This document shows, piece by piece, positions 12,901 through 25,435 of a stretch of DNA of 64,000 nt. The notes beneath the pieces were generated by a model. That model did no database searches and was not told where the DNA came from. It saw only the letters and a list, made by a program, of their open reading frames with translations. The position numbers and the translations under genes are program-made. The stretch spans positions 21,919,321-21,983,320 of the forward strand of contig CM063109.1 of assembly GCA_031841125.1 (NCBI GenBank), given 5' to 3'. The stretch is from Acanthococcus lagerstroemiae. Taxonomy: Eukaryota > Arthropoda > Insecta > Hemiptera > Eriococcidae. The first letter of the stretch is position 1, and each line of letters starts with the position of its first letter.

Positions 12901-13976
12901 GACTACCACTAGAAAAAAAAATCACATTGCAAAGTTGTAATTGTAAAAACTCTTATTCAGTACATGTTGAGATACAAAAGTAGAGTTGTAACATCGGAAG
13001 AGAAATAGCGGTTGTCGGGAGCGCTTCTGGCACGCCATACCACCGACTCATTTTATTAATACCTGCTTCATTCTTCGTTCGTGCGGCAAGTGCCCGCAAA
13101 GTCCCCCTCTATCCATTTTCCACAATTTTCTCCGTACAGACACTTGAATCCAAGGAAAAAAGCAACGAAATATTTTCAGTTATGATCGATTCACAGCTGC
13201 TACTTCCATAAATTTATATTTGGACCAATCCAACTTTGAAACTTTTGGTGGAATCTTCATCTTCATACATTTTCGATTTTAAACAAGCAGACTATTTTTC
13301 ACGTTACAGTATCATTGCCGAACATGTAAGATAATTTGAAGAACGAATTTTTACTACGATCTACCACTGGCGTACATTAGGGAACTCAAAGACAGTGCAA
13401 TTTCGGGGTCCCGTTTCGTATTTTCTCGAAAAATCGCTATCTTGCACCGGTGAAACGAATGCTAAATTTCCTTACATGAAATATAAGCTTATTTTACACA
13501 CAGTTTACTGATGTGTAGAAATATTTGATACACTTACTGTACTTCTGGCCATAAACGTTTCCACTGACACCAAGAAACTCAGAAAATAATTCGAATTTTC
13601 TTTAAAAATTGAGATAATTTAGTAACAGAAAAACATGAAATCGCAAAACCGCCGTCAACTAACTGTATCTATAGACATTAAATGTGCAGGCATCGTAGCG
13701 CTATCTAGTGTCGTTGATGAGAATCGAAGTGGTCTAACTCGGTCGGTGGTACAATGTCGGCAACTTTCCTTTACGTCGGTTATTTCATGTCAGTTCGACC
13801 AACTGTGGTCCTAGATCTCTTTGATTTTGAGCGAATTGGTAGAGAAGGCTTTAGCATATCCCAGCGAAATGCCTGTGAAACTGTTAGGTAAATAATTCTT
13901 GATCAAAATCCTATGGGTCACGGACCAAATGTGCCATCTTTTGAGCAACTTGTCACGGAATAGCCCATGCTTCTTC

Positions 13977-14434
13977 TTCAGGCGTCATATCCAATACCAG
14001 ACGTTGACGGTCACCGTTCTGACGCGCGACTCTTCTGGGCAAGTTGATCGAGGTAGGTTGCCGTTGCTTTCCCCTCGGTTTTGTTGCGTTAGAGTCTTCA
14101 TTCTTTGTGCCGAAGAGTGTGCGATCGCAGTTCGCTTATTAGGCATGTGTTTTACTTCTTTGAGTAAGCTGTCTATGACGTGCACACGCACAGTACAAAT
14201 CTTTCTGACCTGGTGGTAACAAACCCTGCGATTTTAATGTCTTGTCCGTGTGTACTGGCGGGGGTTACAGGATGCGCTACGTTTCCACATCGATTGATTC
14301 TGTAGTCGCTGTATTCGCTAGGATGTTACTGGGGGTATTCGAATATCACTAGCTTTTCGGCATTGATGAGACTCGAACCCGAGACGCAAGGATTACGAAG
14401 CCATCACGTTACCACTTGGCCGCACAGCGACTAA
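13977..14434 (-). repeat. tRNA-derived SINE S1, copy 2
   Basis: This is a 458-bp copy of the same SINE. On the minus strand the head carries the A box (GGCCAAGTGGTAACGTGAT) and B box (CGGGTTCGAGTCTCATC). The core GGAAAGCAACGGCAACCTAC is present, followed by CCCAGAAGAGTCGCGCG. Flanking direct repeats of 13 bp are CCCATGCTTCTTC (13964-13976) and CCTATGCTTATTC (14435-14447), with two mismatches. The open frame at 13899-14219 is a by-product. Confidence 0.85.
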
Positions 14435-14680
14435 CCTATGCTTATTCATTTTTAATTCTGTTCTTAGGTTACTGATATTAGAATGTATCCAAATAGATAT
14501 GATATCAAAATATTTACGTTATTTGGGGTCAAATTTTTCATTTTTTTGTGAGGACGAAGCTATATTTTGTAAGATGGACTAGTGAAACGTATGATCTAAA
14601 ATTCATATTTTTCAATTCAGGATACCAAGAAAGAAGATTCTCATGAAAAATAAGCGGATGCAGAAAATGATGAGCCGCTC

Positions 14681-14851
14681 CAGTGCCGTAACCAGAAATA
14701 TGGCGAGGGGGGGATTGACCTAACATATGGGGTATTTTAAACCAAATTTATTTTCTAATGTTTCTGAGATCCGCATTTTCCTGAATTTTTAAGCGCACGG
14801 TCGTACCGGGGGGGGGGGGGTAGACCCCCCCCCCCCGTGTATAGGGCCCTG
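14681..14851. mobile_element. Short hAT-type MITE with a G13/C12 core
   Basis: The element is 171 bp. Its ends are CAGTGCCGTAACC and, in reverse complement, CAGGGCCCTATAC. A perfect 8-bp duplication AGCCGCTC flanks it (14673-14680 and 14852-14859). Near the right end a run of 13 G, the spacer TAGA and a run of 12 C form a potential hairpin. It has no coding capacity. Confidence 0.8.
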
Positions 14852-14859
14852 AGCCGCTC

Positions 14860-16960
14860 TCGCTAATGGATTTACATCTCGAAGATTATAACAAAATAAG
14901 TGTAAAATACTTGAATATTGATAAAGACTGTGAATGTTTCATCTGCTAGGAATTGCCTATATGAAAATTAGCAGATACGGAGACGACTGGATTCAGTGCA
15001 TTGGAAGATGTCAACAGTGGACTCACATCCAATATTCAGGAGCTGAAAGTGATTTATACGTTCGTGAATACTGTTTGTAATTATAATTTTGCATTCTCTT
15101 GATAATAAAACGTATTTTTAGCGATTTTTTTTTTAATTGTTTAAGATAGTTTATATCGATACTTAGGTTCATATTAGTACCTGAGTTTTCAATTTCATAA
15201 AAATTGCTATAGTTTACAAAGTTGAGAAAAAAATTTTGCATAATGAAATTAGACAATACCTATATCAAAACTCACATTTGCCATTTTACTTCAAGGGCGC
15301 AAATAGTCAAAATACTGTACACGGGTGCTGGAATATCTTTGCTGCGCCTGTGAACGTACAGTATGTTATACATATCGCACATTCACTGGCGCAGGAAAGA
15401 TAATCCTGCACCCGCGTATAGTATTTTGTTTATTTGGACCCTTGAAGTAAAATGGCAAACGTGATGAGTTTTGATTCTTTACCCTTTATTAACATATGCT
15501 TAAAATTTCAGCCAATGCTCATTAAAATCGGATAATTTTGAGCCGAGTTATTAAAAAAAAAGTTAGGATGGCCCAATTGTATCTTTAATCTACTTCAGTT
15601 TTGGTGTTAATGATGTGTAAGGACTGAAGAACCTCACATGTGAAAAAATACGCCCCATTTCATTGATTCAAAATTGCTAACTAGAACATAATAACATTTC
15701 ATCCGTGCTGACCCTGAGCACGATTTTTTCCTTGTCCGTATCTGTTGACAGATTGAAAGTCTCAAGTTCAATCGGCAATCACTTAATGAAAATGATAATT
15801 TTCTTGGAGCTTCGACTATTCGATGAATATTTTGTGTATGACAATTGTATTTCAACTAAGATCATTTTGTATTATACGTACGTAGGCACCAGAGGGAAGG
15901 GTACTACTGATGTTTTGTGGTACCTATCTAGAATGAAACTTTTTTCAACTTATTTTGAAATCGCACCTGCAACCAAATTTGTACAGAATGTAATCGCAAT
16001 GAATAATTCACCTTTAAATATACGCACCAATGACTGATCTATATTTATAGTTTTTTTTTTGTTTTTTGTTTTTTTGTTTTTTAGCCTCTGTATCATGACC
16101 CTTAAAACACAATCGATACGAAAGAGGAGTACTCGTATGTCGACACTTGAAATCTGTCACTTTTTCGACAAGATACACGTATTATAGTTGAATTTGACGT
16201 GCAGACTTTTGAACTGAAGTTCTATGTCGAAATTGAAGTTTGGACAGAATTTTACGTTCAAAATTATTCAAAATTTGATCTTGAAAATCAATGTCGATAT
16301 GGTGACTTTACTCTTGTATCGAATTTCTTATCAAGTATCCACGACGCAGTATTATAAACGCATTCCTCAAACGATTGATTAAGGTCAGAGTTAGGTCACT
16401 CATTTAAGACCTAGACTAAAGTAATTAAGACGAAGATGCCCCTTATTTTCTTTTTTTTTAAATTTGCGATAGTATGCCACTCAAAGACATTTCACATAAT
16501 TACAGCATACCATTATACCGGAGGAAGATTTTAGGGTAAATCCTGACTTAGTCTTTTCTTCTTTTCCATGTCGAAGTGGTCCCTAAATTTTAAGGAGACT
16601 AAAAATGTGATTTTGGCCTTTTTTTCAAAATTAACCTAGCATATGTCGCACCATGTCCATGGCTTATAGAAAATGTCATTGTGAATCATTCAATATTGAA
16701 GTCTGAAAACTAATCCATTTACAAATGGCGTGGAATGCAGAATTACTTGTACAATTTGTAACCAAGGGAGGTTATTGGATATTGAGAACACTGGCGGAAC
16801 CAGGCGGTGTGCGCAGTTTGCACCGGCACACCTGTTCATTTTCAATAAAAAAAAATTGATTCACTTGTGTTCGTGTAGTTACGTTGTCAATACGTTCCAA
16901 AAAATGATAATAGTTTTATTTCTATAATACTTTACATTACATGAATTGCAATGCGTACTA
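14860..16960. other. PKC intron sequence without genes
   Basis: Apart from palindromic MITE copy 2, I see no supported feature. The open frame at 15705-16037 (+) has no recognisable domain, no splice support and an ordinary AT-rich composition. Confidence 0.5.
15262..15490. repeat. Palindromic MITE, copy 2
   Basis: Same family as 1506-1740, with arms starting ATCAAAACTCACATTTGCC. The left end lacks the outer GGGTAAAG portion that is present on the right (ATTCTTTACCC). Confidence 0.8.
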
Positions 16961-16969
16961 TCTTAGAAA

Positions 16970-19430
16970 TTTGGCCCATAATACTGAGCATAAGCCTCCC
17001 TCGGCCTTGTCCATTCAGTCCTGTCATATGCTATTCAGTAGTATAGCTTGTTGCTAAGGAATTCTTCTATATTATCATCCCCATCTTGTTTTTTGTCTAC
17101 GCTTCTTCCCTCTTTTATAAACCAATTGCTTATTTTATAGGTCCAGCGGTTGTCTGCTATCCTTGAAACATGCCCTGCCCAGTCCCAATTTCTACGCCAC
17201 GCGACATGTGTTATATTTAGGTTATTTCTGAATTTCATTTTTATTGTTTTTCTTTTGACCTTATCTTTTAATTTTATTCCTAACATTGATCTTTCCATGA
17301 AATTTTGCGTTACGTCTATCTTCTTGTATAGTCTTTTTTTGTCATTGCTCATGTTTGCGCTCCGTATGTTAATGTAGGTACTATGCAACTATTGAAGATT
17401 CTGCTTTTTAAATTTTTACTACGAGTATAATCGCCTTTAAAGATTTTCCCCAGCGACCAGTATTTTCCCCATACTATAGCTATCCTTCTGTTCCCTTCTT
17501 TTTCCATTTTATTTTCCCATGTTATTATTTGCCGTAGATATATTATTTCTTCCACACATTTTATTAGGTTTCCATTTATCCGTACTTCTTCTTGATTTTC
17601 CTCTGTCTTTAGTATTTTTGTTTTCCCGCTGTTCATTTCTAGTCTGGCTCCCTTTCCTTCTCTATTTAGCTCTTTTATCATTTCTCTCAGCTCTTGCACA
17701 CTTTTACCTATCAGTATCACATCGTCAGCAAACCTCAAATTGTTTAAGTATTCCCCATTTATGTTTACTCCCTTGCCTTTCCAAATTAGTTTTTTAAATT
17801 CTTCCTCAAGTGCACTTATGAACAGAATTGACGATACTGGATCTCTTTGTTTTACTATTTTTTTTATTTTAAAGGCACTCTTCCTTCTACATCTGTTATT
17901 ACTCTGGCCTCTAATTCCATGTGCATAATTTTAATTATACTTATGTACTTGGGTGGCGTGCCCTGGTTTACCAGAGCTTCTATTATGAATTTGTGCTTTA
18001 ATGAGTCGAAGACTTTTGTGTAGTCAATAAATGCTAAATATATGTTTTTCCCATATTCCTTGCTTTTTTTCTATTAATTGATTTACAACATGTAGGTGGT
18101 CCGTAACTGAAAAATGTTTCTAAGACCCGCTTGTTCTTTTGGTTGCTGTTGGTTTAGAGTATGCGAGATTCTGTTCTTTATTAGTTTTAAGAAAATTTTT
18201 GCTAGCGTGGGATTCAAACTTATCGGCCGATAATTCTCTATTAATTACCTGCTTCCCTTCTTATGGAGTATGATAATATCTGATTTTTTCCACGGAGAGT
18301 GATGTTTCCTTTTTATAGTATCTTATTGTATAGTTTAGTTGGACATTTGTTTAACATATTGCTTCCTATCTTTATGTTCATTGGTTACCAATCCTGATGA
18401 CATTTTTTACGATTTAGGTTTTTTGTTATTTCTTCAATCTCTTCCTCTAGGAATGGGGGCTCCTCTTCTGCATTTTTGGTTGTTTTTCCTTTGCTTCCTA
18501 TGCCTTCTTGTTCGCTGTGTAACTGAGTGTAAATATTCAGATATTATTTTTTTAATATTTTTACGTTCGTATACTCTGTCTCCTTTTTTTTTTGTTTGTC
18601 ATATGGGTTATCCACTTTCTTCCCTGAGATTATTTCTTTCTTATTTCTTTTGTGCTCCTTGTTGTTTCTATAATCTTGTTGATGATTTTGTATTCCTCTT
18701 GCTGATTATGTTCCCTTAACTTATTTCTTACTAACTTTTACTGCTTATGTTCAATTCAATCCTTTTTGCTCTACTTCTATTTTCTTTCTTTTCAGCTTTT
18801 CCCTTTCTTCTATTAAATTTCTAATACTGTCCGAGAGCCCTTTACTTATTTTTTGGTCCGTCGGGAACCTTTTATTTGTGTTTTGTACCGCCTTTTTGAT
18901 ATTGTTGTCTATCCATGTGATTGGTTCTTAAAATATGTCTCTTAACTCGTTTATATATTATGTTGTTCTTACCTCTAGGTCCGCTAGATTGATGTATTTA
19001 CTTGCATTATCGCTGCCTTGTCTCTTATACCGCCTATCATTCAGCGGTATTTTGCGTTCTATTAGTTAATGATCTGACTGGAACTTGAAATTGTGTATTA
19101 TATTGAAGTCAAGGAATTTGTTGAACTCAATTGGTGCCAGCATGTAATCTATCTCGATCTGCTTTTTCGTTTCATTATTTGGAAATAACCATGTCCACAT
19201 TTTTTTTTTTTTTTTTGAAGACAGTATTAATTATCTTGAAATTATTTTCTAGGTAGAAATCGACTAATCTTTGCTCCCTTTTATTTCTTACTCCATAGTT
19301 ATATGGTCCTATTATTTGCTCTTCGTTTTCCCCTTTGGGACCTATTTGACTATTGAAGTCCCCCATTACTAGAAGTTGACACTTTAAACTCCTCAAAAAA
19401 TATTTTTTGTAAAAATTTCTAAGTCATACT
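16970..19430 (-). pseudogene. Near full-length RTE-type LINE, heavily mutated
   Basis: Reading right to left, the apurinic endonuclease-like part lies at 19175-19396 (VMGDFNSQIG, GPYNYGVRNKREQRLVDF). The RT palm motif FIDYTKVFDSLKH lies near 18000-18050. The catalytic box MRFADDVILIGKSVQELREM lies near 17690-17738. Thumb motifs follow (VPTLTYGAQT, near 17350), and the C-terminal RTE signature HVAWRRNWDWAGHV with DNRWT lies near 17150-17215. Gene order (endonuclease, RT, WAGHV tail) and length fit the RTE clade. Many stops and frameshifts, and a run of about 16 T at 19201-19216 inside the endonuclease, show it is dead. The endonuclease N-terminus is missing beyond about 19430. Plus-strand open frames here are antisense shadows. 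Confidence 0.88.
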
Positions 19431-19434
19431 CAGT

Positions 19435-20812
19435 GGCCGAAGGGACGCTTTGAGGCCGGTCCGAGCCCGCGTTTCGCCTTTTCGGCTTCCGGTGCGCGCT
19501 GTCCTGCAAGGGTCACCATGGGGTCTCCTACTGACCGAAGTTAACGCTCCCAGCACTAACTTGGAATTTTCGGGTTCCCCACTGTCGGACGCGCTTCCTC
19601 TTCACTCACTCCTCACCATTTTTAGGAGGGTGGTAAATATTGTATGTCTTACAAATTTGACAAAAGAGATATCATATGTTTGAAAAGTGGCACCCTTGAT
19701 CAAAATGTGTGGTTCCGCCAGAGGATTGAGAACATCTCTTACCCAATAAACCTTCCATTTTGCCTTCTTTTAAAAAGAGGATTTTGTGTGACTTCAGAGG
19801 AATGAATAAAGTAAACTTGGAATGAGTAAAGTAAAACCTAGTATTTCTATAATAATTCAGGCTGAAATTGCCATGTTGTTGGGTGCAGGTTCTTCTATTT
19901 AAAAACAGTCATTTTTTCAAATCAGTAGGTGAATATGCAGCACCGTCAAAAATAACCAAAATAGGGACATATTTCAACGTTCACTACATGCAGAATGACA
20001 TTTTCACTTCCCTTTATCCAGAAAACGATCGAATTCTATCAATTATTAAAGAGTTGTTTTCCAAACCGAGCTAAGTCATGTTTTAGTGATTTTGTGATGG
20101 AAGTGCTCTCTGATAGGAAATTCTATCGCCGATCGTGTGGCATTATCAGTTTGATGACAACTCATTGATTTCTCGAGATACGAGAGGAGGATTTTTTCAG
20201 TGAATTTGTATACTAATAAAGCAGTGGATAATTTTTCCTCTGGATTGTTGTAATAATAAAAAAACACAAATTAAATCGCTTTAGTGTGCTTTTCTCCACC
20301 CTGCACGACCTACACATGGTGTTTCATACAGACCTGACATACATGCTCGTTCGGAAAGAGCTAAGTCATCCACTTTGCCCCCGCTCCCTCGTGGTTGCAC
20401 CCAAGATTGAAGATTGGTATTTATCATACTTGTTTTCAAATATGTGCGTGTTGTCAATCCAAGGAATACAAAGAAAAAATATTTACACGGTTTCTTGTTT
20501 TTTGGGTTTTCTGAACAATGAATCATTTTGACTCAGCTCAGTCCTTCAATTTGTGACGATTTTATGCTGCTTTTTATAAGAACCTAGGGAAGTTCACGTG
20601 TTTTTTTCTGTTCTCAAAATTCTACAAAGTCACGTCATATGCTTGAAAATACATGAAACTCGATACACCAACATGTGGAATCTGATAATCGCATTGTTCA
20701 GGAAATTAGTGCAGCCAGCTATAGAAATTTAGATAATGCAGCATCTTCTGGGATGCGTCATCTTCGCTGACATCACTTTACTGAACGTTAAATAATAATC
20801 AAATATATTTAC
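19435..20812. other. PKC intron sequence; GC-richer block of unknown origin
   Basis: The block 19435-19640 is GC-richer than its surroundings and abuts the truncated LINE endonuclease. It shows no domain in any frame. The remainder is AT-rich and featureless up to the PKC exon. Confidence 0.45.
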
Positions 20813-20898
20813 CATAGTGCTTTCAGATAACTGACTAGATCCTGGACATTTGGTTAGAAACTTATCATGACATTTCTTGTGTACCGCTGTCTGACAAG
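20813..20898 (-). CDS. Pkcdelta: Protein kinase C delta-type: exon with C-terminal part of C1A
   Basis: This 86-nt exon has an acceptor (tgttacag|CT) that completes a Ser codon split with the upstream micro-exon. Its donor is ATG|gtaaat. It encodes CQTAVHKKCHDKF, then LTKCPGSSQLSESTM. The Cys, His, Cys and final Cys complete the C1A zinc finger as C-X2-C-X4-H-X2-C-X7-C. It ends in phase 0, which matches the next exon (10266-10395). The short Ser-rich tail is the C1A-C1B linker. The downstream intron is about 10.4 kb and carries SINEs and an RTE LINE. It is too short to be picked up by simple ORF calling; I found it by following phase and the family's cysteine spacing. Confidence 0.93.
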
Positions 20899-21194
20899 CT
20901 GTAACATGAAATCAGTATTTTGTTATAACATGCAAAAGTTACTAACTTTTGTATGAGAGTCATTCGCCAGAACCCGAGAATATTAAAATAGCATTTCTTT
21001 TTTGTTAAATTAAAAAAAAAAAGATGATAGTATTAATAATGGTTTGGTGGAGCGTATGGCGATGCACGCATGCCAAAATGGCTTCTCAGACACCGCACCC
21101 TCTGCCCCGGAAACTACCCTTTCGCGTATTGCATCAGTGGCCAGAAAGACTTCCTGGTTTGGTGGAGTGATAATAGTAATAATAATAATACTTA

Positions 21195-21860
21195 GCTTGC
21201 ACGAAGTATAGAATATTCGACAAGTTTATATGTAGAGCAGGAGAATCAAATTTTAGGAAGGGGTGACTTTTGTCCGCGACGATATACTTCTTGCCGGGGT
21301 AAACACGCTGATAGCCACAACCATGGACAAAACGGCTTCAAGAATTTCTGTATCCATCACAATCTGGCACCTGGATTCTTTTCAGGGATCAAAACTATAC
21401 CAGTATTGCCATTTGATGTGCTGAAAAATGTACAGATATGAGGCAAATACGTATCTTTGCACCAGTCAAAGATCAACTTCGACAATAGACTGAAAACTCT
21501 GGTAACAGAACCTTACGCTATCCCTTCTGGAAATGTGAAGTCAGTAATAGGAAATTGACTTCTTAGCATATACTTCCTTTCCTTTTGAATAATAATACCA
21601 TTTTATTGGGAAAAACAACTTGAAATAGAAAGTCAAAAAAATATAACAGGTACTGAGACAAGATGGTAACATCCACGACGATAAATGCCTCCCTATGCTT
21701 TTTCAATTCAGACGATGGTGATTGTCCTATCTGATGAATTAGAATGCGGAATTTGTTGCGGATGTTATTGTGTACCTAGAATAGCCCCCTCCCTCTATCA
21801 AAACATCGGAAGTTAGGTTGAAAATGTGCTGGTAAAAAATATTCTCTGTTTCTGAAAAAT
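21195..21860. repeat. Interspersed repeat U1, uninterrupted copy
   Basis: U1 is a family of about 650 bp seen at least five times here. Diagnostic segments include TTTGCACCAGTCAAAGATCA, GACAATAGACTGAAAAC and a GATGGTGATTGTCCTATCTG block. This copy lacks the insertions found in the copies at 28420-29660 and 32795-34440, so it serves as the empty-site reference. No conserved frame runs through all copies. Its class is unknown. Confidence 0.75.
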
Positions 21861-23556
21861 GACTCATATGCGTAAACAATAAATAGATCATCTATCCCAG
21901 CATGCTTCATTTATGAGCAATTGGCATGGGACTTGGCCTGTTATGCTGGCGAGGAGTGATTTCAAGTCCTAGAGCACCGTTCGACTAAACTAGATGATCC
22001 GATACGTGGGTTAAATTAGCATGTCCTTATTCTGGAAGGTCGGATAATTGAAAATGAAAGATAACTTGTAGAGTCGATGAAAGATAAATCAAACAGGCAC
22101 AGCGTATTTTTCTTTGAAACGTCGTATTGTTGGTGCTTCAATTATTAATGATGGAGTGTCTGGTCCACGAGGTGTTTCATCAAAACTATAGCCATCACTT
22201 CCGGACAGGTCCCCAAACGCGAGTATATTCAATTTAGTTATATTTTATCATGGGTGCGGACATTATTATCTCTTAGAAGGAAAAATAGAAAAAAAACAAT
22301 AGTTCGGTGCATGTTACCAAACAATGTACGAGAATGGAACCGAAATTGGGAGATAAAAAAAATATTTTTTCTACGTTCTGATATCTTAAGATGAGAGATC
22401 ATTTGAGCATAGTTTTTATTATACATGTAGTGCGCAATCTACCAACTGATAATTGTTTATGAAGGCCAACTAGGAAGTCCGGTCGGAATTGTTTATCAGT
22501 TCCATGAACCGTGGTGATACGAAAAATATTACGTCTGATCTAAAAGTTCACACGCACTAGGTACAAAATATAAGGATGCGCCAAATATCACCTCATTAAA
22601 AATAAAAATTAACGCGCAATGAAAATTTTAGAAATAGATGGGAATCCCAACTACTACAATAGTGTAATTATGTTATTGTTATTGATTTTCCACTGACACA
22701 GTATTTCTTGTTGCTCATTATTGTTACCGGGAGTTCATTTGAAAAGTGGCCACAATACATAAGACTTCTTGGGTTCACATTTAGCACAGCTGCCCTACTA
22801 TAGTTGCAATTCCTCATTATCAGTCGCACATACATTATGCCAATTTTATCCAAAAGTACATTACCTAATATCTACACCTAAAGGTTACCTATAAGAGGAA
22901 ACAGTAATTGTGTAATGTCTGCCATTTTCAGGATATCCCACGCTATAATCCAGCCTGGCAATTTAAAACTAGTATTTTAACTACAAATTTATAAACCTCG
23001 TAAAGAAAGTTCAATGAGAAGGGAGTGGGAATCAGGTAGAGATAAAGTGAATTACGAGTTTTTTTTTGTGTTTTTTTTTAACGATTTTCCGCACCAGTAT
23101 TGAGAGGGAAGTTTGTCTATATACGAAACTTTAGCAATACAAAATAAATTAATATAATGAAATATGTGTGACAGGAAAATGTGGAAGGTTGAGTTACTTG
23201 AAATCATTGAGTAGGTATTTTTTCCGGGAAGGAATAAGAAGTCGAAATTTACTGGCCACGCTCTGGAAGGGACTAAGTCGTCACTTCTGTGTCCGGACAA
23301 CTGTACTCTAAAAAATCTGAAATATTCGACTCATTCGTGCTTTTTACCATCCGTAACTGATGAACATTCGACAGCAGGGTCCGAGGACCTGTATTTCCCT
23401 ATTTTTACTATCCAACTGGCAGACAATCGAAATGAAACTCATCAGAGAAGTTTTACCTATTCGAAGTTTCAGTGATTGCCAGGAGTCTAGCATGTGGAGA
23501 AGTGATTATGGTCTTTTCCAGATTTGTAAACGTTTACATAATGTCAAAACTTTTTA

Positions 23557-24542
23557 CCTACAACGGCTGTCGCTAAGTAACTGAGACTAAAATACGTACG
23601 GCCCACCAACGCTACCTATCGGCGTTTCAACGCAGTAGGGGAATAATTTGTTTCATTAGCTATCGATTGAGACCAAGCCTAGCTCATTTGATTGAAAACT
23701 CGCTGTTCTAGACCAAATTGAAAGAAACCATATGCGTTGACCCCTCCAGGTTTTTTAAAGAGAGGGAAAAAAAGCATACAATTACAAAATTTTTTATTAG
23801 TCATCATCTTCATTAAGTACCTACACGAATATTTTTTTTCAAAATAAGCGCTATTCATGGTTATACAGGCGTCCATTCGTTCTTGCCATTTATCAAACGT
23901 TTTCGCGCATTCCGCCGCCGGTAACGAGGAGAAAAATAGGTATTTGCGCCGCGGTGATGACTTCTTGATTTGTGTTGAATTTGCAACTGCATAAGGCTGC
24001 CTTCAGTTGAGGAAATAACCAAAAGTCGCAGGGGGCGAGGTCAGGACTATGCAGGGGGTGGGGTGAATTATTATTTTTTTTGTTTTCTGCGTACTCCTAG
24101 AATGTTCGAGCAGTATGCGGGCGCGCATTATCGTCACTGTGGCACAGATGTTTTTCTCCTTGTTACCGGCGGCAGAATATGCGAAAACGTTCGATAAATG
24201 GCAAGAACGAATGGACGCCTGTATAACCATGAATGGCGCTTATTTCGAAAAAGATGTTCGTGCACTTAATGAAGATAATGATTGATAGAAAATTTTGTAA
24301 TCGTTTGCTTTTTTTTCCTTCTCTAAAAAAATCTTTAAACCACCTGGAGGGGTCAACGCATATTATGGTTTCTTTCAAATTGATCTGGAACAGCAAGTTT
24401 TCTATCAAATGAGCTCGGCGTGGTCTCAATCGATAGCTAATGAACCAAATTATTCTCCTACTGCGTTGAAACGCCGATAGATAGTGTTGCTGGTGGGCCG
24501 TATAAATTTTAGTCTCAGTTACTTAGCGACAGCCTATGTAGT
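23557..24542 (-). mobile_element. Mariner-like element with ~330-bp inverted arms, degenerate transposase
   Basis: The element is about 986 bp and is flanked by TA dinucleotides (23555-23556 and 24543-24544). Terminal inverted repeats contain GGCTGTCGCTAAGTAACTGA and continue into arms of more than 300 bp. On the minus strand the centre encodes DNARPHTARTF, then a stop, and further on HSPDLAPCDFWLFPQLK. These hold the second and third catalytic aspartates of a DD34D mariner transposase. The C-terminal motif (WQERMDACITMNSAYFE) occurs in the left arm and again, inverted, in the right arm. The 3' transposase segment is therefore duplicated in opposite orientation. The first catalytic region is missing, so the element is dead or non-autonomous. 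Confidence 0.8.
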
Positions 24543-25403
24543 TATCCATTTCATACAGATGTTATGTCAGGAACGGACATTTATTGAATCATACAAGGGT
24601 TTTCTACCTTTTCAGATCATCACCCACTTTTAGGTGTAGATTCTTTGGCGATCTACACCACCAAACTAAGTCCTTAGAGAACGACCTGACCCTAACAATG
24701 ACACAAATTGAATAGGATTATTTTTGTAAAACCACATAGGCTCAAATCTCACACGGAAGTCTTACATTTTGATACCCATTAACTTTATTTCAAGATGAAT
24801 TACCTAGGTAATTTTCAGTCATTGAGATGAAATTTAATAATTGAAATAATGAGCTTAAGGCGACATCTTTTCCCGATCCACATGTAGGTCGTGAGCAACG
24901 GGTTGAAAATCACTGATTTAGATAATACGAGTGTATTATAAAACTTATTTTCGATATATTTGACGTTTGAATTGGAAATGAAAAATCAGTATGTCATCAC
25001 ACGATCACCTGCTTTTGTGGTTCATAGAATTTCGCTGGAGGTACAACAGTTTTGAATAAAACACCGAGTACTGATGAATCAGTAAGCAATTACTACAGCC
25101 GATTTTAAGGGGACGAGTTTGGGGGATTCTTTTCCCTTCCATAACTGTTTAAAATATAAATTCTTCACAGGAATTTTTCAAGAATTTGAAAAAAATTGTT
25201 CTCCCTTCGCGCAGTAAGTTTTCTTTATCACTTTCTAAGGGTCAGCATCATGAAATTCACCCAAATCATGAATTGTGTTACAGGGACTGACAATTAAGGT
25301 TTAGTGGTGGGCTTCCTGTATTATACATATTTTCTGTCATCTTCTCCTCGCCAGTTCTTAAATTTATTCTATTTGTGTGGCTGTATCAGCTTAAAATACT
25401 TAC

Positions 25404-25435
25404 ACTGACACTGGTAACCTTGTTTTCCAAATCCC
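25404..25435 (-). CDS. Pkcdelta: Protein kinase C delta-type: 32-nt micro-exon in C1A
   Basis: This 32-nt exon lies between an excellent acceptor (cttcttttctttcag) and donor (CAGT|gtaagt). It supplies the last base of the Trp codon begun by the exon at 27029-27206, then GFGKQGYQCQ, then the first base of a Ser codon finished at 20898. GFGKQGYQC is the canonical PKC C1 segment containing the third zinc-binding cysteine of C1A. Phase fits on both sides (2 in, 1 out), and the joined protein keeps exact family spacing (C-X13-C). Flanking introns are about 1.6 and 4.5 kb. Confidence 0.93.

Noticed and set aside
17150..18719. Series of hydrophobic plus-strand ORFs (17150-17377, 17519-17797, 18339-18719)
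   Set aside because: They are antisense shadows of the RTE LINE on the minus strand.
21039..21171. SINE insertion flanked by TGGTTTGGTGGAG
   Set aside because: The direct repeat is real, but the enclosed 120 bp has no Pol III boxes, tail or second copy in the window.
24163..24429. 88-residue minus-strand ORF
   Set aside because: It is the antisense of the duplicated mariner C-terminus in the right arm.
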